Origin: Mangrovicoccus ximenensis
GTDB lineage: Bacteria; Pseudomonadota; Alphaproteobacteria; Rhodobacterales; Rhodobacteraceae
Length of the DNA stretch: 38,681 nucleotides
Reading direction: 5' to 3'
Assembly: GCF_003056725.1 (NCBI RefSeq)
Contig: NZ_QBKZ01000002.1
Coordinates: 1-38,681, forward strand
This document shows positions 8,194 to 16,643 of the stretch, piece after piece. The translations under genes and the position numbers were made by a program. Within the stretch, counting starts at the first letter, position 1. Each line of letters begins with the position of its first letter. A model generated the notes under the pieces. The model saw only the letters and a program-made list of their open reading frames with translations. It did no database searches and was not told where the DNA came from.

Positions 8194-9108
8194 TCACGCC
8201 ATTTCCCTGAGCCGCGCCTTCGCTTCCTCGAGGATGCGCGCGGCTTCGGACCCGGCGATCCGGGCGATGTCGTCCTGGTATTTCAGCACGGCACCCAGCG
8301 TCTCCGAGATCAGGTCGGGGGTCAGCGCCACGGCGTCGAGCGCGATCAGGCAGCGCGCCCAGTCGATCGTCTCGGCGACGCCGGGCGATTTGAACAGGTC
8401 CTGGTCGCGCAGCCCCTGCACGAAGGCCACGACCTCGGCGGAAAGCTGCGCCGAGACGCCCGGGATGCGGGCCTGCAGGATCTCCATCTCGCGCCCGAAG
8501 CTCGGGTAGTCGACCCAGTGATAGAGGCAGCGCCGCTTCAGCGCGTCATGCACCTCGCGGGTGCGGTTCGAGGTCAGGATGACGATGGGCGGCTCGGGCG
8601 CGCGGATCGTGCCCAACTCCGGCACCGTCACCTGGAAATCGCTGAGCGCCTCCAAAAGGAAGGCCTCGAAGGGCTCGTCGGTGCGGTCGACCTCGTCGAT
8701 CAGCAGGACCGGCGCGCCCTTCGGATCGGGCGACATCGCCTGCAGGAGCGGGCGGCGGACAAGATAGTCGTCGGAGAACAGCTCCGTCTGCAAAGCCTTG
8801 CGGTCGGCCTGCCCCGCGGCCTCGGCGGTGCGGATGGCGATCATCTGCGCGGCAAAGTTCCATTCGTAGATCGCCGAGGCGCTGTCGAGCCCTTCGTAGC
8901 ATTGCAGCCGGATCAGGTTGCGCCCGAGCCCGGCGGCCAGCGCCTTGGCGATCTCGGTCTTGCCGGTGCCCGCCTCCCCTTCGAGGAACAGCGGCTTGCC
9001 GAGCTTCAGCGACAGGAAGGCCACGGTTCCCAGCGCGCGGCTGCAGACATAGTCCTCGCCCGCCAGCATCTCCAGCGTATCCTCGATCGAACCCGGTATC
9101 CCTGCCAC
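8194..9108 (-). CDS. MoxR family AAA+ ATPase (CoxD-like)
   Basis: A 304-residue AAA+ ATPase. Walker A is GEAGTGKTEIAKALA (about residues 40-54), Walker B is VLLIDEVDR, and sensor/arginine elements follow in VILTSNRTREVHDALKRRC. The alpha-helical lid completes the MoxR pattern. With CoxE-type VWA partners these ATPases act as chaperones for metal-centre insertion into molybdenum hydroxylases. GTG at 9108 was chosen as start because GGGGAGGACGAAG precedes it; longer starts run into the divergent xdhC gene. It overlaps coxE by four bases. The neighbouring xdhC supports a role in molybdo-enzyme maturation, but the enzyme itself is not in the window, and the coxE partner here is broken. Confidence 0.88.
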   Translation of the reverse strand: MAGIPGSIEDTLEMLAGEDYVCSRALGTVAFLSLKLGKPLFLEGEAGTGKTEIAKALAAGLGRNLIRLQCYEGLDSASAIYEWNFAAQMIAIRTAEAAGQADRKALQTELFSDDYLVRRPLLQAMSPDPKGAPVLLIDEVDRTDEPFEAFLLEALSDFQVTVPELGTIRAPEPPIVILTSNRTREVHDALKRRCLYHWVDYPSFGREMEILQARIPGVSAQLSAEVVAFVQGLRDQDLFKSPGVAETIDWARCLIALDAVALTPDLISETLGAVLKYQDDIARIAGSEAARILEEAKARLREMA

Positions 9109-9234
9109 CTTCGTCCTCCCCGCCGGTGCCCAATTTCCGTGGTATAGACCGGCCGAGCCGCTGTCCACGCCCGGACCTTGCCATTCCGGGCGCGGAGACC
9201 GACATAGGACCAAAGCAGCATGGAAGGACCGGCC

Positions 9235-10176
9235 ATGAATTTCCTCAACCCGACCTCCGTTCTGGCGCGCGACCCGATCGAGGCGCTGGCCGGGAGCGGT
9301 TCCGATGCGGTGCTCGCCGTGATCACCGGGGTCGAGGGCCCGTCCTACCGTCCGGTCGGCGCGGCGATGGCACTGTTCGATACCGGCGAGCGCGCCGGCA
9401 CGCTGTCCTCGGGCTGCATCGAGTCGGACATCATGATCCATGCGATGAAGGTTCTGGAGACCGGCATCCCGGCGGCGATCCGCTATGGCCGCGGCTCGCC
9501 CTTCATCGACATCCAGCTGCCCTGCGGCGGCGGGCTCGACATCCTCCTGGTGCCGAGGCCCGATCCGGGCCTGATGCAATCCGTCACCGCACGGCGCTCG
9601 GCCCGCGTACCCTGCGTGCTGAGGATCGACCGGGACACGGGCGCGATGGCGCTGGCGGACGAGGGGGCGACCGGCTGGGACGGCAGCACGTTCTGCGTGC
9701 GCTACGATCCGCCGCTGAAATTCCTGGTCTTCGGCAAGGGGCCCGAGGCCTCCACCTTCGCCGCACTGGTCCAGTCGGCAGGCTATCCGAACCTGCTCCT
9801 GTCGCCCGATCCCGAGACGCTGGAACTGGGCCGCGGCGCGGGCTGCGCGACCGAGCAGCTCGTGCAGAAGGCGCTGCCCGGCGGCGTGACGGCGGATGCC
9901 TGGACGGCGGCGGTCCTGTTCTTCCACGACCATGACTGGGAGCCGGAGATCCTGCGGGATCTGCTGGCCACCGACGCCTTCTACATCGGCTCGCAGGGCT
10001 CGCAGCGGGCGCGCGACGCGCGGATGCTGGAGCTGGAGGCGATGGGCGTCGGCGCGGAAGACCGCGCGCGGCTGCACGGGCCCGTCGGACTGATCCCCTC
10101 GGCGCGCGATGCCGGGACGCTGGCCGTGTCGGTGCTGGCAGAAATCCTCGCAGAAGCCAAGGCCGTGGCGGGCTGA
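9235..10176 (+). CDS. xdhC: XdhC/CoxF family molybdenum-hydroxylase maturation protein
   Basis: About 313 residues. The N-terminal XdhC/CoxI domain shows AVITGVEGPSYRPVGAAMAL and GTLSSGCIESDIMIHA, with the conserved SGCIE cysteine. The C-terminal Rossmann-like domain shows LVFGKGPEASTFAALVQSAG and near the end DAFYIGSQGSQRARDAR. In characterised relatives XdhC binds molybdenum cofactor, has it sulfurated, and inserts it into xanthine dehydrogenase or related hydroxylases. ATG 9235 is preferred over ATG 9220 because GGAAGG lies seven bases before it. It is divergent from moxR, sharing a roughly 125-bp promoter region. The gene looks intact; right after its stop the sequence turns into decayed IS DNA. 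Confidence 0.88.
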   Translation: MNFLNPTSVLARDPIEALAGSGSDAVLAVITGVEGPSYRPVGAAMALFDTGERAGTLSSGCIESDIMIHAMKVLETGIPAAIRYGRGSPFIDIQLPCGGGLDILLVPRPDPGLMQSVTARRSARVPCVLRIDRDTGAMALADEGATGWDGSTFCVRYDPPLKFLVFGKGPEASTFAALVQSAGYPNLLLSPDPETLELGRGAGCATEQLVQKALPGGVTADAWTAAVLFFHDHDWEPEILRDLLATDAFYIGSQGSQRARDARMLELEAMGVGAEDRARLHGPVGLIPSARDAGTLAVSVLAEILAEAKAVAG

Positions 10177-10515
10177 TCCGGACCCGCCCCGCAAGTCCCT
10201 GTCCGCAGGGCGGCCGTCCGGTCTTCCGCGGAATGGCGGGCCGGAACGGGGAGAGGCAGTCCCGAAAGGGAACGGCTGCAGCCGGCGATCACGGCCTCTG
10301 GCGCCTCACATGGCAGGACGCCGCTTCCGCGGGCAGCACATCGACATTCCCGGACCGGCGCGCGCGCAGGCCCGCCCGCATGGCGCCACCGGCCGGACGT
10401 CCGACACCGCCCTCCCCTGTGATGGCAGCGCCGGCCCCTGTCTGTTTCCACGCCCCCGGGCCGCGGCGGCGAGCATGCCGGGACGTTCCTGGCCGGCTTC
10501 GGCGGCATCCTGCAG

Positions 10516-10557
10516 CTCCCCTCTCGGCGATTGCAAGCAATCGCCTGCCGGGCAACG
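10516..10557. repeat. palindromic insertion, family B (copy B2, in IS66)
   Basis: Stem arms GGCGATTGC (10526-10534) and GCAATCGCC (10537-10545) pair perfectly with a two-base centre, flanked by CTCCCCTCTC on the left and TGCCGGGCAACG on the right. It replaces a single codon's worth of native IS66 sequence, so the net insertion is about 39 nt. The same flanks and stem recur at 24859-24900 and, diverged, at 23729-23768. Confidence 0.85.
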
Positions 10558-10680
10558 GACGGCTATCCGGGCTGCAACCGGCTGGCGCGCCCCTCCCGCA
10601 AGGGCGGCGCCCCGGTCACCGTCGCGCATTGCCGGGCACATGCGCGGCGCAAGCTGCGGGAAACATTCGACCGGGACGGG

Positions 10681-10710
10681 GTCGTGCCGAAGGCACGCCT
10701 TCGGCGTGAC
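10681..10710. repeat. palindromic insertion, family C (copy C2, in IS66)
   Basis: A roughly 28-nt insertion made of two back-to-back perfect hairpins: GTGCC/GGCAC, then CACGCC/GGCGTG sharing the central CAC, with outer GTC and GAC. Copies with the same skeleton and changed loop bases lie at 24103-24132 and 24697-24726. Here it shifts the frame between DRDG and IAAEG of the transposase. Confidence 0.85.
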
Positions 10711-10741
10711 GATCGCCGCCGAGGGGCTCCGGCGCATCGCA

Positions 10742-10780
10742 GTCGCCATTGTCCTCGGACCAATGGCGGAACAATGGCTC
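10742..10780. repeat. palindromic insertion, family A (copy A7, in IS66)
   Basis: Core CTCGGACCAATGGCG (10754-10768) lies between arms GCCATTG (10745-10751) and CAATGGC (10772-10778). Inserted between the RRIA and FHRIEA blocks of the transposase; net length 37-38 nt, shifting frame. Confidence 0.85.
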
Positions 10781-10808
10781 ATTTCCACCGGATCGAGGCC
10801 GGGAACCG

Positions 10809-10843
10809 CGGCATGGGCCCCGGCCGTCCGGCATGGGCCCCGG
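10809..10843. repeat. 15-bp direct repeat at the IS66 / M20 breakpoint
   Basis: CGGCATGGGCCCCGG occurs at 10809-10823 and again at 10829-10843, offset by 20 bases. It lies where IS66-like coding sequence gives way to the M20 amidohydrolase tail. A GGACCATGGCGG, resembling the family A core, follows at once. Confidence 0.7.
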
Positions 10844-10869
10844 ACCATGGCGGCCACATGCCGCGGCAC

Positions 10870-11152
10870 CGGCTTCGGCCTGCGCATCCTCAGCGAGGCG
10901 GACAGCGCGCCTTGCGATCCGGGGCTCCGCGCGAAGCTGCACGCGGCTGCCGCGGCGGCGGGGAACCGGGAGGTCCCGGATCTGCTCAGCGGGGCAGGGC
11001 ATGACGGGGCGCACATGACCGCGCTCTGCGGCTATGCGATGCTTTTCGTGCGCTGCCGCGACGGCATCAGCCACAACCCGGCAGAGTCGGTCCGTCCGTC
11101 CGATCTGGCCGCCGCGCAGGCGGTCCTTTCGGATTTCCTGCGCGCGGGGTGA
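10870..11152 (+). pseudogene. C-terminal fragment of an M20-family amidohydrolase (N-carbamoyl-amino-acid hydrolase / allantoate deiminase type)
   Basis: The last 90 or so codons before the stop at 11152 read LRILSEADSAPCDPGLRAKL, then LLSGAGHDGAHM and MLFVRCRDGISHNPAESVRP, ending AQAVLSDFLRAG. In the family these are the SGAGHDA and GISHNPxE motifs, with the metal-ligand histidine in GISHNP retained. Intact members have about 400 residues and hydrolyse N-carbamoyl amino acids or allantoate with two metal ions. The catalytic N-terminal part and dimerisation domain are missing, replaced by decayed IS66 sequence. It is probably an untranslated gene end. Exact substrate class cannot be decided from the tail. 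Confidence 0.75.
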
Positions 11153-11469
11153 CCGGAGTTTCGATCGGGGAACGGGGAAGAACATCCCCGGCAGCGCCCG
11201 GGACGGAAATTGCGCGGTCCGGCGCCCGGTCGCGGGGCATCCGCAAGGGCTGCCTCTGCGGCCATGCCGGTGACCGCGGGCGGACCGCGGCACTCGTCTG
11301 CGTCCGCCCGGCCGTGCCGTTGCCCACCAGTGGTGCGGTGAATTGGGTCCGCGACCAGCGCAGGCCTTGGCGACAAGGACAGGATCACGAGCCGCCATGT
11401 GGCACCGAATGCGTGAGGTGCGGGCCTGGAGCAAAGCCGGGCGGAAACGGAAACCGCCGGGGTCCGGCC
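11153..11469. other. unassigned stretch between the M20 tail and the IS4-like remnant
   Basis: No recognisable coding sequence. A weak hairpin (GGGGA ... TCCCC, near 11175-11190) lies just after the M20 stop and could have been its terminator. Confidence 0.4.
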
Positions 11470-12450
11470 CGGGGGATGAACGGCTGAACCGCGGGCTCGG
11501 GGCGGTGCCCGATGTGCTCGGGGAGCGGCCGGGAAATCGCTGCCCGCGGCGTTCCGGGACTGGTCGAGCGCCAAGGCGGCCTGCCGGTTCCTTTCCGGCG
11601 GAAATGTCGGAGAAGACAGGATCCCAAAGGGGCATGCCGCGGCATCCGCCCTGCGCAGGCGGACAACCACAGCTCCCGATCCGATCCCTCGGGACACCGC
11701 GGAATTCAACGTCACGCGCGCGGCCCCGGAGAAGATCGGCGTCCCCCATGTCCCGACCGGGCACAGGTTGCCGGCCCGCCGCCGCAGGACGCACGCCATC
11801 TGAGGGATCCGGATCCCTGCCGGGCTGGCGATCACGCCGGACGGGCTGCCCCTCGGGCCGGCGGCGGCAAAGGTCTTGTCCCGCGCCGCAGTCAAGGGCA
11901 CTGCCGCGCCCAAGCGCAAGATCAACCCGGCCCGCGTGCCCATCGGCCAGACGGAAAGCATGCGTCGGCTCGGCGAGCGGCACCTGTCCGCCGGACTGGC
12001 AGGTGCGCCGGAGCGCTGCGTTCATGCCGGCGGCCGCGGGCGCGACATCTGCAAGCTCTGCTGTCTGGCCGAGGAACTCGGGAGCAAACTGCCGGTCCGG
12101 AGCTGCGGCGACCGCCTGGCAGAGGATGGCGGCACGGCCATCGCCAAGGTCATGGCGCGGGTGCCGTCCAAAGGCTCCGGCGAAGGACGGTTCCGCGATG
12201 CGCAGGGCAACGGTCATCGCGCGCTGCTCTCGGTCCGGCATGCGGCGATGACGGTCCGCCCGCCGACCGGAAGGCAGCGGACATGCCGGCATCAGGGGCT
12301 CCGGGTCATCCGCACCGAGGAGTTCGAACCGCCGGAAGGACGGGCCCCGTCCGCCGGAAGCCGATCACGAACCGAGGCCAGCCCGGGCAGCTCCTTGGGC
12401 AGGTGCGGCAATGCGGCGACGGAATGCGCGATCCCATCAGGACCTGCGTG
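11470..12450 (+). pseudogene. decayed IS4-family transposase
   Basis: Near 11535 one frame reads LPAAFRDWSSAKAACRFLSG, then DRIPKGHAAASALRR and PRDTAEFNVTRAAPEKIGVP, matching the IS4/Tn5-like N-terminal pattern (DW-x-x-x-K-A-A-x-R-F, GH-x-x-x-T-x-x-R, D-T-T-E-F). After a frameshifted gap the second block, from 11822, reads LAITPDGLPLGPAAAKVLSR, then KGTAAPKRKINPARVPIGQT, ERCVHAGGRGRDICKLCCLA and VRSCGDRLAEDGG. In intact members these are FKGTxALKRKINPTRVPI, RCVHIGDRESDIYELF and VRTCVDRLAGDG. The catalytic GDRESD is GGRGRD here, so the second acidic residue is lost, and the C-terminal YREK region was not found. Unlike the IS66 and IS21 remnants, no clear A, B or C insertion is seen. Confidence 0.75.
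11803..11818. repeat. 16-bp perfect palindrome in the IS4 remnant
   Basis: AGGGATCC followed directly by GGATCCCT. It sits at the point where the IS4-like frame is interrupted between the APEKIGV block and the LAITPDG block. It is not one of the A, B or C families. Confidence 0.6.
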
Positions 12451-12849
12451 ACCCGTCCCCGGCGGCAAAGGCCTTGCCAGAGACGACTTGAAGGTCCCTT
12501 GCGAGTCGCCGTACCGCGCGAGTGGCGCGGCCGGCCTTTCAACATTTGGAAAACGCGGAAAATAAACCGCCATCCATATTGGCATGCGGCGCTGATCTGG
12601 GCCGGTGCCGTTGGATGGAGGTGCCGGGACCGGTTTCCGGGAACGCTTGCCATTCGCTGCAGGGAGTTTCGCTCTGCTCCGCAACCCGGGACGCGGGACA
12701 GGCAAGCCGGAGCCGGGAGTCCCCGGGGGGAGCAGTCCGGACACGCAGGGCCGACGCGGCGCCCGGGGCGGAGAGGGATGGCGCTGATGCCGGGGCGGCC
12801 GCCCATGCGGACGGTGCCGGGCATCGCAGCGTCACGCAGGCGGAGGACG
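12451..12849. other. unassigned stretch next to the murJ break
   Basis: No recognisable gene on either strand. It contains a less GC-rich patch (about 12538-12590) that differs from its surroundings, and it leads into the inverted repeat at the murJ breakpoint. Confidence 0.45.
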
Positions 12850-12875
12850 CAATGGGCTTTGCGGCGCGCCCATTG
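12850..12875. repeat. 8-bp inverted repeat at the murJ breakpoint
   Basis: CAATGGGC (12850-12857) and GCCCATTG (12868-12875) pair perfectly around a 10-base loop. The arms equal those of family A copy A2, but the loop lacks the CTCGGACC core, so this is at most a partial relative. Confidence 0.55.
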
Positions 12876-12879
12876 AGCC

Positions 12880-13828
12880 CGTGGCGGCTCCCGGCCTCGT
12901 CCCCGGCGGCCAGCCGGCGCGACAGGTCCGGCAGCAGAACCACGCCGACTGCAATGCCGACCACGCCCAAGGGCAGCTGGTAGAGCCGGTCGGCATAGGC
13001 GAGCCAGGCAACCGCGCCGTCGAAATAGCTGGCCACCTGGCGGCCGACCAGCAGGTTGACCTGCACGACGCCGCCGGCCAGCGCGGCAGGCACCGCGACC
13101 TTCACCAGCAGGCGCATGTCGGGGGTGAAGCGCGGCCGGGTGATCCCCATCCGGTAGCCCCATTTCCGCGCGGTCCACCACAGCAGCAGGAATTGCCCGA
13201 TCCCGGCGGCGAGCACGCCCCAGACCAGGATGCGCCCGGCATGGAGGCCGGTGATCTCCTCGGCACGGGGCGACACCGGGATGATTCCGCTCTGGGCCAG
13301 CGCCAGCGCCGCGACGAGGATGATGTTCAAAACCACCGGCGCGGCGGCCCCCGCCGTGAAATGGCCGATCGCGTTCAGAACGCCGGTCAGCAGCGCGGCG
13401 AGCGAGATGAAGAGGATGTAGAAGAAGCAGACCCGGCCGAACTCGACGGCCAGCTCGAAGCGGATGTCGTCCGCGAAGCCCGCCGCCATGGCAAGCACTA
13501 GGAGCGGCATCGCGATGACGCCCGCCGCCGAGAAGACGACCAGCACGAAGCCGAGGCCGGAATAGGCCTCCTGCGCGAAGGCGCGCGCCTTTTCGGGATC
13601 CTCGACGCGCTTCGAGAACATCGGCACGAAGGCCATGTTGAAGGCGCCTTCGGCGAAGAAGCGGCGGAACATGTTGGGCAGGGCGAAGGCGACCAGGAAG
13701 GCCTCGGCCACCGGGCCGGTCCCGAGGATAACGGCCAGCAGGATGTCGCGGGCGAAACCGAGAAGGCGGCTGGCCATAGTCCAGCCGCCCACGGTGACGA
13801 AGCCCGAAATCAGGCGTATCGGTTTCAA
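12880..13828 (-). pseudogene. murJ: murJ lipid II flippase, truncated after about 310 residues
   Basis: The N-terminal part is clearly MurJ/MviN: SRLLGFARDILLAVILGTGP, VAFALPNMFRRFFAEGAFN (with the conserved arginine-rich FRRFFAEGAF segment), then GVVQVNLLVGRQVASYFDGA, WLAYADRLYQLPLGVVGIAV and GVVLLPDLSRRLAAGDEAG. MurJ moves the peptidoglycan precursor lipid II across the inner membrane. Family members have about 510 residues. Similarity stops near base 12890, and the open frame continues to 12539 with unrelated sequence, so transmembrane helices 10-14 are missing. The gene starts seven bases after glnD ends, the usual glnD-murJ arrangement. Because MurJ is generally essential, a complete copy must exist elsewhere or this break is an artefact. 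Confidence 0.85.
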
Positions 13829-13835
13829 GATGTCC

Positions 13836-16643
13836 TCACTCGGTGGCGCGCATCGCGCCCTTGCGGATCGATTCCTCGAGCTTCTTCGAGAGCGAGTCCT
13901 GCTTGCCGGGGCTGACGATCTTCAGCCCGAACATGTCCTTGACGTAGAAGGTGTCGACCGCCTGAGCGCCATAGGTCGCGATCTGCGTCGAGGCGATGTA
14001 GACATGGTTGTTCGCGAAGGTCCGGGTCAGGTCGTAGAGCAGGCCGGGACGGTCGCGGGTGTCCACCTCGATGATCGTGTAGATGTCCGACCCCTCGTTG
14101 TCGAAGAGGATCTTGGTCGGCACCTCGAACTTGCGCTCGCGCTTCTTGATCTTGTCGCGCGACTTGATCGCCTCGCGCGCCACGACCTCGCCGAGCAGGG
14201 TCTTGTGGATCATGCTGCGCAGCCGGTCCATGCGGTCGGGCCCGTAGGGGTGGCCGTCGGCATCCTGGATCCAGAAGGTGGCGGTGGCATAGCCGTCCTT
14301 GGTGGTGAAGCTGCGCGCATCGACCACGTTCGCGCCGACCAGTGCCAGCGCGCCCGCGAGCCTGGCGAAGATGCCCGGATGGTCCTGCATCGCGAAGCAG
14401 CACTGGGTGGCGTCCATCTCCTCGGCTTCGGTCAGCTCCAGCCGGATCTCGTCTGCCGGAAGCCCGTCGAGCAGCCGCGCGAAGATCGCCTGGGTATTGG
14501 TCGCCAGGCCCTGCCAATAGGGCGGGTAATGGCGCTCCAGTTCGGCCTCGAGCTTTTCCGAGGGCCAGCCGGACAGGGCTCCGGCGAGGCGCTCCTTGGC
14601 CTCGGAGGCCAGCGCGTCGCGGTTGAGATGCTCCATCCCGGTGGCCAGCGCCGTCTCGGTCAGCCCGTAGAGCCGCCGCAGCAGCGTCGCCTTCCAGTTG
14701 TTCCAGACATTCGGGCCGACCCCGATGATGTCGCAGCAGGTCAGCACCAGGAGGAGGTCGAGCCGCCGCTTGGTCTGCACCGCGCGGGCGAAGTCGCGGA
14801 TCGTGCGCGGATCCGAAAGGTCGCGCTTCTGCGCCATGTCCGACATCAGGAGGTGCTGGCGCACCAGCCATTCGACGGTTTCGCATTCCTGCTCGTCGAG
14901 GCCGAAGCGCGGCGCCACCTTGCGGGCGATGCGCGCGCCCAGAACCGCATGGTCCTCGTTGCGGCCCTTGCCGATGTCGTGGAAGAACAGCGCCAGATAC
15001 AGCACCCGGCGGTTGACCGAGCCCTCGGCCATCACCCGGCTGGCGGCGGGCAGGCCGTCCTTCAGCTCGCCGCGCTCGATCTCGGCTAGGGTGGAGATGC
15101 ACTGGATGGTGTGTTCGTCCACCGTGTACTGGTGGTACATGTTGAACTGCATCATCGCCACGACCGGCTGGAATTCCGGGATGAAGGCGCCGAGCACGCC
15201 CAGTTCGTTCATCCGGCGCAGCGCGCGTTCGGGGTTGCCGTGTTCCAGGAGCAGCCTGAGGAAGATCTCGTTGGCATGCGGGTTCTGCCGCATCTTCGAG
15301 TCGATCAGGTGCAGGTTTGCCGCCACCAGCCGCATCGTGTCGGGATGGATCAGGAGCCCGGTATCCAGCGCCTCCTCGAACATCCGCAGGAAGTTCAGCG
15401 GATCGGAGAGGAAGGCCGCGTCGTCGGAATGGCGCAGGCGGCCGTGCTGGACCTCGAAATTCTCCGGCACTTTCGGCTTGCGGCCGAGCTTGCGGATGTT
15501 CTCGATGAAGGAGGTCTTGGTGACGTGGGTCGCCTCGATCTGCGTGAGGAAGATCCGCGTCAGCTCGCCCACCGTGGTGGCGTGGCGGAAATAGTCCTGC
15601 ATGAAATGCTCGACCGCGCGGCGGCCGCCGCGGTCGACATAGCCCAGCTTCTCGGCCACCTCGACCTGCATGTCGAAGGTCAGCTGGTCCAGCGCGCGCC
15701 CGGCGATCAGGTGCAGCTGGTTGCGCACCGCCATCAGGAAGCGCTCGGCGCGGTCGAAGCGGTCGAATTCGTCCTGGGTGAAGACGCCCAGATCGACCAG
15801 ATCGGCGGCGTCATCGACCCCGTGCAGGTATTTCGCGATCCAGAACAGCGATTGCAGGTCGCGCAGGCCGCCCTTGCCCTCCTTGACGTTAGGCTCGACG
15901 ACATAGCGCTGGCCGCCCTGCTTCTTGTGGCGCGCGGCGCGCTCCTCGAGCTTGGCGGCGACGAATTCCGGGCCGGTTTTCGAGAAGAGCTGGCTCTGCA
16001 GCTTCTCGACGAGCTGTTCGAACAGCTCGGGATTGCCGATCAGGTAGCGGGTTTCCAGGACCGCGGTGCGGATCGTGATGTCGCCCTTGGCGCGGGTCAG
16101 CGTCTCGGCGACCGAGCGGCTGGAATGGCCGACCTTCAGCCGCAGGTCCCACAGGATGTAGAGGCAGCTCTCGATGACGCTTTCCGCCCAGGCCGAGGGC
16201 TTGGACGGGGTCAGGAACAAGAGGTCCACATCGGAATGCGGCGCCATCTCGGCGCGGCCGTAGCCGCCGACCGACAGGAGCGCCAGCCCCTTGAGCTGGT
16301 TGCGCGACTGGGCCGGGTGCAGGTAGCGCGTCGCCACCTCGAAGACGGTCCGCGTGATGCAGTCCATCAGATAGGCCCAGGAGCGCACGGCGCGGCCCGA
16401 CTGCATCGGCGCGCGGCGGACGGCCTCGGTGATCGCCTTGTCGCCGCCCTTGCGCGCCAGCATCAGGATTTCCACCGCCCCCTGCTGGATGCCCCGGCTG
16501 TCCCCGGCCTCTTCGGCCAGGGTGTCGAGGGCGGCGTGGATCCGCGCGATGTCGAAGATCTCGTCCGGAGGCAGGATCAGGTCGGCAGGCGGGACATAGG
16601 CGTCCGTGCGGAGGAGGGAACGATCAGGAACCGAATGCGCCAA
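13836..16643 (-). CDS. glnD: bifunctional uridylyltransferase / uridylyl-removing enzyme GlnD
   Basis: A full-length 935-residue GlnD. Domains in order are a nucleotidyltransferase domain (SVGGYGRAEMAPHSDVDLLF, about residues 115-135), the GlnD PII-uridylyltransferase helical part (GGLRDLQSLFWIAKYL), an HD phosphohydrolase domain (ALFFHDIGKGRNEDHAVLGA, near 510), and two ACT domains (DHPGIFARLAGALALVGANV near 735 and DRPGLLYDLTRTFANNHVYI near 860). It uridylylates PII proteins when glutamine is low and removes UMP when glutamine is high, setting nitrogen regulation. All catalytic motifs are present. Its ATG lies inside the last 20 bases of the preceding penicillin-binding-protein activator remnant, and murJ follows after seven bases, so the three were likely co-transcribed. 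The intact sequence contrasts with both neighbours. Confidence 0.96.
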   Translation of the reverse strand: MAHSVPDRSLLRTDAYVPPADLILPPDEIFDIARIHAALDTLAEEAGDSRGIQQGAVEILMLARKGGDKAITEAVRRAPMQSGRAVRSWAYLMDCITRTVFEVATRYLHPAQSRNQLKGLALLSVGGYGRAEMAPHSDVDLLFLTPSKPSAWAESVIESCLYILWDLRLKVGHSSRSVAETLTRAKGDITIRTAVLETRYLIGNPELFEQLVEKLQSQLFSKTGPEFVAAKLEERAARHKKQGGQRYVVEPNVKEGKGGLRDLQSLFWIAKYLHGVDDAADLVDLGVFTQDEFDRFDRAERFLMAVRNQLHLIAGRALDQLTFDMQVEVAEKLGYVDRGGRRAVEHFMQDYFRHATTVGELTRIFLTQIEATHVTKTSFIENIRKLGRKPKVPENFEVQHGRLRHSDDAAFLSDPLNFLRMFEEALDTGLLIHPDTMRLVAANLHLIDSKMRQNPHANEIFLRLLLEHGNPERALRRMNELGVLGAFIPEFQPVVAMMQFNMYHQYTVDEHTIQCISTLAEIERGELKDGLPAASRVMAEGSVNRRVLYLALFFHDIGKGRNEDHAVLGARIARKVAPRFGLDEQECETVEWLVRQHLLMSDMAQKRDLSDPRTIRDFARAVQTKRRLDLLLVLTCCDIIGVGPNVWNNWKATLLRRLYGLTETALATGMEHLNRDALASEAKERLAGALSGWPSEKLEAELERHYPPYWQGLATNTQAIFARLLDGLPADEIRLELTEAEEMDATQCCFAMQDHPGIFARLAGALALVGANVVDARSFTTKDGYATATFWIQDADGHPYGPDRMDRLRSMIHKTLLGEVVAREAIKSRDKIKKRERKFEVPTKILFDNEGSDIYTIIEVDTRDRPGLLYDLTRTFANNHVYIASTQIATYGAQAVDTFYVKDMFGLKIVSPGKQDSLSKKLEESIRKGAMRATE

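Larger units (their letters stand above)
7388..8197 (-). pseudogene. CoxE-like (VWA family) protein, C-terminal VWA domain lost
   Basis: From the GTG at 8197 the frame gives VHFTRALRKAGVKVGTNQVE, then DFYHTLRACLITRAEHLDLY and MFWRDPEFLENMIHMLSPAI, the N-terminal half of CoxE-like proteins (usually near 390 residues). These act with MoxR-type AAA ATPases in maturation of molybdenum hydroxylases such as CO dehydrogenase. Recognisable sequence ends at about residue 175 (RLRLPVPPLK, near base 7674). The remaining 95 codons read antisense through the SDR remnant and dctP end. The von Willebrand A domain with its metal-binding site is therefore missing. The GTG start overlaps the moxR stop (GTGA), so the two were co-translated. 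Confidence 0.8.
10430..10868 (+). pseudogene. decayed IS66-family transposase (TnpC) fragment interrupted by B, C and A insertions
   Basis: Pieced together across frames, the sequence reads GGEHAGTFLAGFGGILQ, then DGYPGCNRLARPSRKGGAPV and TVAHCRAHARRKLRETFDRDG, then IAAEGLRRIA and FHRIEAGNRGMGPG. This is the DDE-domain middle of IS66 TnpC, where the family reads HLAGFxGILQVDGYxxYNRL ... AHARRKFxExFDRDGSxIAAEGLRRIAExYRIEA. Three insertions separate the blocks: family B at 10516-10557 between ILQ and DGY, family C at 10681-10710 between DRDG and IAAEG, and family A at 10742-10780 between RRIA and FHRIEA. Frame changes at C and A, so no product can be made. The N-terminal half and the end of TnpC are absent, and no terminal inverted repeats were recognised. 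Confidence 0.75.

Noticed and set aside
11512..12876. A 454-codon open frame on the plus strand
   Set aside because: It is arginine/proline/glycine-rich without any family motif, and overlaps the IS4 transposase blocks in another frame. It is a shadow frame of GC-rich DNA.
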